Assembly (NCBI GenBank): GCA_937892315.1
Contig: CALAVF010000337.1
Coordinates: 1 to 10,600 of the forward strand
Origin: an uncultured Prevotellaceae bacterium
GTDB taxonomy: Bacteria > Bacteroidota > Bacteroidia > Bacteroidales > Bacteroidaceae
Reading direction: 5' to 3'
DNA: 10,600 nucleotides
The notes under the pieces were generated by a model, which made no database searches, was not told the DNA's origin, and saw only the letters and a list, made by a program, of their open reading frames with translations. Made by a program: the position numbers and the translations under genes. The stretch's first letter is position 1. Each line of letters opens with the position of its first letter. Shown here in pieces: positions 5,108 to 10,600 of the stretch.

Positions 5108-6511
5108 CTATCCAAACAACTCTCGCAAAGCCTCTTCCACCTTGCGAACAGGTACGACCTTGATGTTGAATTTGCTGATGTCAATGCCATTCATGTTGGC
5201 ACGAGGCACAATCATCTTGCGGAAGCCCAACTTGTCAGCCTCGGCGATGCGTTGCAAAATGCGACTGACAGGACGCACCTCGCCACTCAAGCCAACCTCG
5301 CCCGCAAAACAGATGTCGCGAGCGATGCCTGTGTCCACATTGCTGGAAAGCACGGCGGCAATCACGCTCAGGTCGATGGCGGGGTCGGTCACACGGATGC
5401 CGCCAGCGATGTTCAGATACACATCACGCTGTGGCAGTTTGAAACCCACACGCTTTTCGAGCACAGCCAAGAGCATGTTGAGGCGTCGCAAATCGAAGCC
5501 GGTCGCCGAACGTTGTGGTGTACCGTATGCGGCAGTGCTGACCAGAGCCTGTGTCTCGATGAGCAGGGGACGCACTCCTTCGATAGAGCAAGCCACTGCC
5601 ACACCGCTCAATTCTTCACCATTCTTCACATCGCTCAGCAGGAGTTCCGAAGGGTTTTCCACAGGTCGCAACCCATTGTGTACCATCTCGTAAATGCCCA
5701 ACTCTGCTGTTGAGCCAAAACGGTTCTTGATGGCACGCACAATGCGGTACATATAGTGTTGGTCACCCTCAAACTGCAAAACGGTGTCCACCATGTGTTC
5801 CAATATCTTTGGCCCCGCAATGGAACCTTCTTTGTTGATGTGACCTATCAGGATGACAGGCGTGTTGCTCTCTTTGGCAAACTTCAAAATCAAGGCTGCA
5901 CACTCTCGAATCTGACTCACACTGCCAGGTGAGGACTCCACCGTCTCTGTAGCCATTGTCTGGATGGAGTCAATCACCACCAGATCAGGCTCTACCACCT
6001 TGATGTGCTCAAACACTATTTCAATCATGGCTTCACACACCACCTGCACATCAGCCAAAGCCTCGCTTGCCGCACCGTCCTCGTACTTCTCCAGCAACCT
6101 GTCTGCCCTCAGTTTCAACTGCCTTGCACTTTCCTCGCCACTCACGTAGAGAATTCGAAGTCCCTTCAACCTCAGCACCGTCTGCAACACCAGCGTGGAC
6201 TTGCCGATGCCTGGTTCACCACCCAATAATGTCAAACTGCCAGGCACCAAGCCTCCGCCCAGCACACGATTCAGTTCCCCGTCCAGCATGTTGATACGAG
6301 GCTCATCCTCCGTCCTGATTTTCGACATCGAGATAGGGCTGGACTTCGATTCCAGACTGAACTCTTCTCGGATGCCCTGCAAAGGTTTTTTCTTGCCGAG
6401 TTTCTGTTCCACAAAGGTGTTCCACTCGCCACACGCAGGACATTTGCCAATCCATTTCGGACTGTCATAACCGCATGAAGTACAAACGTATGCAATCTTC
6501 TCTTTTGCCAT
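5108..6511 (-). CDS. radA: DNA repair protein RadA (Sms)
   Basis: A 467-residue RecA-like ATPase that helps branch migration and processing of recombination intermediates. Domains in order: a zinc finger with Cys10, Cys13, Cys24 and Cys27; the ATPase domain with Walker A GEPGIGKST (98-106), Walker B LVVIDS (177-182) and the RadA-specific KNRFG (262-266); then a Lon-protease-like C-terminal domain (about 285-467). Length matches the family. Starts further upstream are unlikely: the frame opens with TTG at 6532, but that codon lies in the -7 promoter box. ATG at 6511 gives MAKEKIAYVC, typical of RadA; ATG at 6517 would add two residues (MN). With transcription from about 6523 the leader is only some 5-12 bases. 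Confidence 0.95.
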   Translation of the reverse strand: MAKEKIAYVCTSCGYDSPKWIGKCPACGEWNTFVEQKLGKKKPLQGIREEFSLESKSSPISMSKIRTEDEPRINMLDGELNRVLGGGLVPGSLTLLGGEPGIGKSTLVLQTVLRLKGLRILYVSGEESARQLKLRADRLLEKYEDGAASEALADVQVVCEAMIEIVFEHIKVVEPDLVVIDSIQTMATETVESSPGSVSQIRECAALILKFAKESNTPVILIGHINKEGSIAGPKILEHMVDTVLQFEGDQHYMYRIVRAIKNRFGSTAELGIYEMVHNGLRPVENPSELLLSDVKNGEELSGVAVACSIEGVRPLLIETQALVSTAAYGTPQRSATGFDLRRLNMLLAVLEKRVGFKLPQRDVYLNIAGGIRVTDPAIDLSVIAAVLSSNVDTGIARDICFAGEVGLSGEVRPVSRILQRIAEADKLGFRKMIVPRANMNGIDISKFNIKVVPVRKVEEALRELFG

Positions 6512-6529
6512 ATTCATCTTTTTGATGTG

Positions 6530-6560
6530 CAAAGATACGGCTTTTTGAACAATACTGCAA
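6530..6560 (-). promoter_or_regulatory. Promoter of radA
   Basis: On the minus strand TTG (6560-6558), a 20-base spacer and TATCTTTG (6537-6530), an excellent match to the Bacteroidota consensus. The expected start near 6523 makes the radA transcript almost leaderless. Confidence 0.7.
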
Positions 6561-6594
6561 CCTTTTTGGCAATCTTTATCTTAGAAAAAAAGCG

Positions 6595-6602
6595 TAACTT
6601 TG
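6595..6602 (+). promoter_or_regulatory. -7 box for the DUF3943 gene
   Basis: TAACTTTG within GCGTAACTTTGCAGC, the same 15-mer seen ahead of the candidate ncRNA. No TTG sits at the usual distance; the nearest candidates are TTT at 6575 (17-base spacer) and TTTG at 6565 (26-base spacer). The start would be near 6608, about 28 bases before the ATG at 6636. Confidence 0.5.
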
Positions 6603-6635
6603 CAGCCAAAATGTAATGTCCCCCCACCAGAGAGG

Positions 6636-8234
6636 ATGAACAGAATAGCACATCTCATACAACTTGCCATCGTATGGCTGACACTGTGTGTGACGACTCA
6701 TGCCACAGAGAATGATTCTATCTGGCATGATTCCATCACTGGTACCCGTATGCACCTGCAACGGGTGGAGGCACTGACACCCTATCATTGTTCACTGCAT
6801 TTTTTCGGTCAGAAACCAGGCGGTTCCCCAAAATCACCTGCTCTACAGGCACTGGTCGAGGACATTGGCATCAATGCCCTCGTTTTCAGTTGGGACCACT
6901 TTGTTACCGACCGCGAATGGGCACGTGTCACCAATTCCACCCTCCATCAGAACCTCACTGGCGGCTGGGTGTGGGACAACGATAGTTTCTCGGGCAACCA
7001 GTTCAGTCACCCTTATCATGGCAGCATGTTCTACAATGCCGCCCGTGAGCACGGACTCTCCTACGGTGTTTCCCTCATCTACCCCCTCGTGGGTTCTGCC
7101 ACGTGGGAACTCTTCTGCGAAACCAACAGGCCCGCCTTCAACGATTTCCTTTCTACAGGAGTCGGTGGTGCAGGCATTGGCGAAGTGACCCATCGTGCTT
7201 CCGACATCTTCTTCGACAACAGCAAGCGAGGTGCATCACGTGTTGCCAGAGAAATTGTCGGCACCCTGCTCAACCCCGTGCGTGGCTTGCATCGTATCAT
7301 GTCAGGCGAAATGTTTCGGGTCAATCATCTGTCGGCTGGTAAGAAAGAGCCCCCTGAACCATACTCATTCCAGATAGGCATAGGCGACCGCTACATGTAT
7401 GACATGGGCGACATACACCCCCAGTTTGGACGTCGATACCATGAGCACATCCCTTTCCTCGACATCCGTTTCAACTACGGCAACCACTACAACAACCTTG
7501 ACGAAGGCAAGGCAAGCCGTGCCTACGACTATTTCGACCTCTACGCGTTGGTCAACCTCGACTCAAACCATCCCACCATTGGTGAACTTGACATCATGGG
7601 ACGCATCGGCTCCATCCAACGTCAGTTGCCCCGGCGATGGAAACTCGACATAGGCTTCTATCAGAACATCAAATACATCGACCATTACGGCAAAGATGGT
7701 CACCAACAAGCAGGCAATCTCGCCATCATCTCCGAAGCCGCCAGTTTCGGTGCCGGATTCCACGCCGAGCGTCAAGGAAAAGCCATCACCCTGAAGCACG
7801 ACCTCATGCTCTCAGCCGTGCCATTGGGGGGCAGCACTGCCGACTACTTTCCCCTGCGACGCTACAACTTCGGCACAGGCTTCTCCGTTCGTCACAACTT
7901 CCAATTCATCTATAACCGTCACCTCTCTTTCGGCAATCAGTTCTACTTCATGCGTTTGTTCATCGTCAAGGGAGCCGATCCAGCCCGCCTCGACCTGTAC
8001 ATCAACAATCCCGACCAGTACGCGACCGAGGTGACCGACGGCATCAATGCGTGGGGTGACCTCGGCGAGCAGAGCATCCTCCAGAACCGCCTCTTCCTCA
8101 GCGTCAACGTCACCCCCTCCCTCCAGTTCCATCTCCAAAACGAATTCTACCTTCGTCACGGCAACTACCGCGACTATCCTTCTCGCACAGCCAAAAGCAT
8201 GGAATGGAAAGCAGGCTTCAGTTATGCACTGTGA
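6636..8234 (+). CDS. DUF3943-family outer-membrane protein
   Basis: A 532-residue protein of unknown function. The ATG at 6636 opens directly on a signal peptide (MNRIAHLIQLAIVWLTLCVT, likely cut after THA at 23). The frame is open from 6600 by a few codons, but no ATG or signal peptide fits there. Residues about 121-137 read NQFSHPYHGSMFYNAAR, the hallmark segment of DUF3943, followed by a glycine-rich hydrophobic part (about 140-182). A second conserved-looking block, VAREIVGTLLNPVRGLHRI (203-221), follows. The C-terminal half alternates polar and aromatic residues in short strands and ends in an aromatic/hydrophobic tail (FSYAL), consistent with an outer-membrane beta-barrel. The family assignment comes from recognised motifs; the role is unknown. 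It diverges from radA and its stop lies 9 bases from the stop of the convergent gene, leaving no room for a terminator between them. Confidence 0.82.
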   Translation: MNRIAHLIQLAIVWLTLCVTTHATENDSIWHDSITGTRMHLQRVEALTPYHCSLHFFGQKPGGSPKSPALQALVEDIGINALVFSWDHFVTDREWARVTNSTLHQNLTGGWVWDNDSFSGNQFSHPYHGSMFYNAAREHGLSYGVSLIYPLVGSATWELFCETNRPAFNDFLSTGVGGAGIGEVTHRASDIFFDNSKRGASRVAREIVGTLLNPVRGLHRIMSGEMFRVNHLSAGKKEPPEPYSFQIGIGDRYMYDMGDIHPQFGRRYHEHIPFLDIRFNYGNHYNNLDEGKASRAYDYFDLYALVNLDSNHPTIGELDIMGRIGSIQRQLPRRWKLDIGFYQNIKYIDHYGKDGHQQAGNLAIISEAASFGAGFHAERQGKAITLKHDLMLSAVPLGGSTADYFPLRRYNFGTGFSVRHNFQFIYNRHLSFGNQFYFMRLFIVKGADPARLDLYINNPDQYATEVTDGINAWGDLGEQSILQNRLFLSVNVTPSLQFHLQNEFYLRHGNYRDYPSRTAKSMEWKAGFSYAL

Positions 8235-8243
8235 AAAAACGTA

Positions 8244-9707
8244 TTATTCCAGCAGAATGACATTTGCCTTTTGATTATCCATGCCAGGCATCGTCCTTCC
8301 TATCGGGGCACCGATATATGTAGGGTCGCATACCACAAACTTACGTCCATTCAGATTGATATAATCCCCAGCCACATTTTCTGTGAATTGTACGGCAGAA
8401 GCCAAATGTCCTGGATAATAGATGAGAATGCACTTTAAGCCGAGCAAGTCACGCACCAATCTCGTGAACAGTATTGACCTGTCCTCACAATCGCAATACG
8501 GATAATATAAGGTTTCTTCAGGGAAGAATGCCCTGTCACAGCCCCACACCTTATCATCATATTCATACACAAATGCTGTTTGCACCCAGTTCAGCAACCG
8601 TTCCGTCGCCTCTTTCTCGCTCAAATTCTTCAACTTCTCCTTGAACATTGGCAACAGTTCTCCCCTCAATCGGTCCTCCAATGGCATGTTGGCATACATT
8701 GCCCATCGGGTCATGAAATTATCCTCTATCATCGATGTTGGATAGTCACTCATAAAGTCAATCAGATTCCTGTTCACACTCACCTTCATTTCTATCTCAG
8801 GATAACGTTCCGCTTTCAGAGTTCTCACGTCCGAACGCCTGTCTGCCAACACCATCGCTTGCGGAATCCAAAGCGACAGCGATTTTTCTTGCGGGAATGC
8901 CGCCTCACAGATGCTCATTCGTTCCGCATCCTCGCCATACAGATAAAAGTCGCCTCCTTCAATCGAGAGATACATCTTGTCATAAATTGCATGTTTCGAC
9001 GAATATAGTAGCCTTAACTTGCTGCCATCCATGCCCAGCCTCATCTTATATCCCGACTGACAATATACATACGCCATCAGCAACGTTGCCTCATTGCCCT
9101 TGCTGCCCATACACGCCTGTGCCATTTTGTCCAACATCTGCAAATAAGCCCAATCGCTCAGACGGTGCTCGATTCTTAAAGTCAGGCAGTCACGAATCAG
9201 GTTGTTATACTCCTTTCCTGCCAACTTCTCCCATGCGTCTGCCACGTCATCAGGGTTGCAACCTTTCATTTGAAAAGCCTGCTCTTGACCGAATCGTACT
9301 TTCATCACTGTGCCATAGAAAGAGAAATCCTTCGTTTCCTCTTTCACCACGGGTTGTTCCCGAATCGGTTCCACAGGCACAGGTTGAGGCTCTATCTTCG
9401 GAATCTCAACCACCTCATCCTCAATGACAATCGGAGTATTCTCAATCGGTTTCAACAAGTCCTCGTCAGGAATAATCACAGGCGGCACCTCTTCCTCCTT
9501 TGGCTTCGGTATGGCAGGCATCACCTTGTGTTCCTCCCATGCCTTTCTTGCAAACTCCGCATACGTCCTGTTCGCTTCATCCCGAAAGTTCTCATACCGT
9601 TCCTCCGCTTGTTGCTTGAACTGGCTATAAGCATCTTGGAAAGTAACCTGTGCGTGCAAATGAACAAACAGGCTAACAAAAACGACTAAAAACAGACTTC
9701 TTTTCAT
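8244..9707 (-). CDS. Secreted transglutaminase-like protein of unknown function
   Basis: A 487-residue exported protein. Residues 1-19 form a signal peptide (MKRSLFLVVFVSLFVHLHA, cleavage before Gln20). Residues 23-60 are helical and charged. Residues about 64-125 are a Pro/Glu/Val-rich low-complexity linker. A poorly characterised middle follows (about 128-375). The C-terminal part has a transglutaminase/papain-like set: YCDCEDRS (404-411, with Cys407 in the C-x-D-x-S context as likely nucleophile), YYPGHLASAV (430-439, His434) and VVCDPTYIGAPIG (458-470, Asp461). The usual order Cys, His, Asp is kept, so it is probably an active thiol hydrolase, peptidase or crosslinking enzyme rather than a dead relative. 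The substrate is unknown; cell-wall or surface protein processing is possible. I do not recognise a named family. Confidence 0.75.
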   Translation of the reverse strand: MKRSLFLVVFVSLFVHLHAQVTFQDAYSQFKQQAEERYENFRDEANRTYAEFARKAWEEHKVMPAIPKPKEEEVPPVIIPDEDLLKPIENTPIVIEDEVVEIPKIEPQPVPVEPIREQPVVKEETKDFSFYGTVMKVRFGQEQAFQMKGCNPDDVADAWEKLAGKEYNNLIRDCLTLRIEHRLSDWAYLQMLDKMAQACMGSKGNEATLLMAYVYCQSGYKMRLGMDGSKLRLLYSSKHAIYDKMYLSIEGGDFYLYGEDAERMSICEAAFPQEKSLSLWIPQAMVLADRRSDVRTLKAERYPEIEMKVSVNRNLIDFMSDYPTSMIEDNFMTRWAMYANMPLEDRLRGELLPMFKEKLKNLSEKEATERLLNWVQTAFVYEYDDKVWGCDRAFFPEETLYYPYCDCEDRSILFTRLVRDLLGLKCILIYYPGHLASAVQFTENVAGDYINLNGRKFVVCDPTYIGAPIGRTMPGMDNQKANVILLE

Positions 9708-9760
9708 GTGTCTTTATATGATTTAGTGATAAGAATGGGTTTAATTTAAAGAAAAATATG

Positions 9761-9786
9761 TAATTTTGCAGCAAACTTCAAAATTA
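9761..9786. promoter_or_regulatory. Inverted repeat spanning two opposed -7 boxes (TA promoter and possible operator)
   Basis: TAATTTTG (9761-9768) and CAAAATTA (9779-9786) are perfect 8-base inverted arms 10 bases apart. The first is a -7 box for the plus-strand toxin-antitoxin operon (ATG at 9795). The second, read on the minus strand, is a -7 box pointing at the transglutaminase-like gene (ATG at 9707). Neither has a TTG at the ideal 19-20 base spacing, so the promoter calls are moderate. Such an inverted repeat is where a Phd/YefM antitoxin would be expected to bind. Confidence 0.5.
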
Positions 9787-9794
9787 TCACAGTC

Positions 9795-10058
9795 ATGACA
9801 ATTGTTAGTACAAGAGACTTTCGTTCCAACCAGACCAAGTATCTCGGCATGGCAAGCCGTGGTGAGCGTGTGATTTTGCGTTCACGAATGGGAAGTTTCC
9901 ACTTGACTCCTGTTGCAGAAGAGCCCACTCCAAAGAGGGACATAACAACAGAGATTTGCGATGGGCTAAAAGCATGGAGAGAATACCTTGATGGTGATAA
10001 AACAAAAATGCATTCTGCGGAGGAACTGCTTCATGAGTTACGAAATTCAGACTTATAG
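9795..10058 (+). CDS. Type II antitoxin, Phd/YefM family
   Basis: An 87-residue antitoxin. The first 45 residues (MTIVSTRDFRSNQTKYLGMA, then RGERVILRSRMGSFHLTPV) are the Phd/YefM-type dimerising and DNA-binding domain, with the characteristic 'STR.FR.N..KY' start and the RGERVIL strand. The C-terminal half is charged (AEELLHELRNSDL) and is expected to fold over and neutralise the toxin. The gene overlaps the downstream toxin gene by 26 bases, which favours coupled synthesis with the antitoxin first. It probably represses its own promoter through the inverted repeat at 9761-9786. Confidence 0.85.
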   Translation: MTIVSTRDFRSNQTKYLGMASRGERVILRSRMGSFHLTPVAEEPTPKRDITTEICDGLKAWREYLDGDKTKMHSAEELLHELRNSDL

Positions 10059-10380
10059 CGAGTTTGACAAGGCACTGAAGAAACTCGCAAAACGTTACCG
10101 TAGCATACCAGATGACTATGAAGCGTTTCTGAAAAGTTTGCAGGAGAATCCCTATCAAGGAACAGAACTTTGCCCTAATATTCGCAAAATTCGGATGATA
10201 ATAGGCTCTAAAGGACGTGGCAAGGCTGGCAGTGCTCGTGTCATTACAGCCAATGCCATCGTCGCAGAACACGAAGGACAAATTGCTCTGCTTACCATTT
10301 ACGACAAAGCAGACTATTCCACGGTTGATAAGAAAATCGTTAAGAAAATCGCTCGAAGTCTTGGCTTCAAAGTCGATTGA
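10033..10380 (+). CDS. RelE/HigB-type toxin
   Basis: A 115-residue toxin of the RelE/ParE superfamily, likely a ribosome-dependent mRNA endonuclease. The ATG at 10033 gives MSYEIQTYSEFDKALKKLAK, the normal RelE start; an upstream in-frame ATG at 9988 would add 15 unrelated residues encoded inside the antitoxin gene. The core reads IRKIRM, then GKAGSARVI and IALLTIYDKADYSTVD. The pattern R-K-x-R followed by G-K-x-G-x-A-R-V-I resembles the HigB2-like RelE group. Basic residues in these strands are those generally implicated in RNA cleavage. Pairing of a Phd-like antitoxin with this toxin type is common in Bacteroidota. Confidence 0.85.
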   Translation: MSYEIQTYSEFDKALKKLAKRYRSIPDDYEAFLKSLQENPYQGTELCPNIRKIRMIIGSKGRGKAGSARVITANAIVAEHEGQIALLTIYDKADYSTVDKKIVKKIARSLGFKVD

Positions 10381-10433
10381 TACAGGATGCCGAGCCATAT
10401 CCAAGTCAACTGTGATTTTAAAACTATTTCTCT

Positions 10434-10474
10434 TCCCCTGCCACCCCTCCAAATGGCAGGGGATTCCTTTTTTA
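10434..10474 (+). terminator. Intrinsic terminator of the toxin-antitoxin operon
   Basis: TCCCCTGCCA (10434-10443) pairs perfectly with TGGCAGGGGA (10454-10463) around a 10-base loop, followed by TTCC and a run of T (10468-10473). The T run overlaps the stop codon of the convergent gene. On the minus strand the hairpin is not followed by a T run, so it should serve mainly the plus strand. Confidence 0.75.
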
Positions 10475-10600
10475 TCTCAGTTTCATGTTTCTCCAAGTGT
10501 TGGCAATGCTGGCAGAAGGCACAACGGAAGGCGTTTGGCTCTTTCCATTGGCTACAATGCTCTTGCGGGACACGTTGTCTGTGATGTAGGTTGCCAATTC
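10472..10600 (-). CDS. C-terminal fragment of a probable caspase-like (C14) protein
   Basis: An open frame of 42 residues enters from the right edge and ends at TAA (10474-10472). The tail reads ELATYITDNVSRKSIVANGK and then SQTPSVVPSASIANTWRNMK, ending LR. It resembles the C-terminus of Bacteroidota caspase-family proteins, in which a 'Y(V/I)xxxVSRxSIxxNGxxQTPxVxPS' pattern precedes the end. This is recognition by memory from a short tail with no catalytic residues in view, so it could belong to another exported protein. Its stop lies 91 bases from the toxin stop, with the terminator hairpin between them. Confidence 0.5.
   Translation of the reverse strand, partial: ELATYITDNVSRKSIVANGKSQTPSVVPSASIANTWRNMKLR

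Noticed and set aside
6512..6532. Upstream extension of radA to the TTG at 6532
   Set aside because: This codon lies within the -7 promoter box, so it would not be in the mRNA; RadA homology begins at MAKEKIAY.

Overview
This window looks like chromosomal DNA from a member of the Bacteroidota, most likely order Bacteroidales and possibly Prevotella-like. Two things point there. First, promoters fit the phylum's unusual consensus (TTG or TTTG, about 19-20 bases, then TAnnTTTG), found ahead of most transcription units. Second, several proteins are of kinds typical of the group: a DUF3943 outer-membrane protein, a lipoprotein cyclophilin with a long insert, and small-lipoprotein and caspase-like fragments at the edges. 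Ribosome binding sites are weak or absent, as is usual in the phylum. I see no insertion sequence, tRNA, rRNA or CRISPR array.

Layout, left to right. A truncated lipoprotein gene (1-169, minus) lies at the left edge. Next is a 630-base stretch without convincing protein genes. It holds a promoter for the lipoprotein gene, a strong minus-strand terminator-like hairpin with no obvious gene feeding it, and a candidate non-coding RNA (about 455-700, plus) with its own promoter and terminator. A third promoter in this stretch serves the next operon. That operon encodes a lipoprotein cyclophilin (801-1631) and an M16 zinc peptidase (1618-2853) that overlaps it by 14 bases.

A minus-strand operon follows, read right to left: a TetR-type regulator (4959-4366), fabG (4334-3576) and an RluA-type pseudouridine synthase (3576-2908). 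The last two share one base in a UAAUG stop/start. Next is radA (6511-5108, minus), which shares a short promoter region with a divergent DUF3943 outer-membrane protein gene (6636-8234, plus). Convergent with that gene is a secreted transglutaminase-like protein of unknown role (9707-8244, minus).

The right end carries a Phd/YefM antitoxin and RelE/HigB-type toxin pair (9795-10380, plus). It has a perfect inverted repeat over its promoter and a strong terminator behind it. The window closes with the C-terminus of a probable caspase-like protein (10472-10600, minus).

Most of the window is housekeeping or envelope function. The least explained items are the C-poor RNA candidate with repeated AGGTTA motifs, the orphan minus-strand hairpin beside it, and the transglutaminase-like secreted protein. 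All functional calls rest on motifs read by eye; no database search was run.
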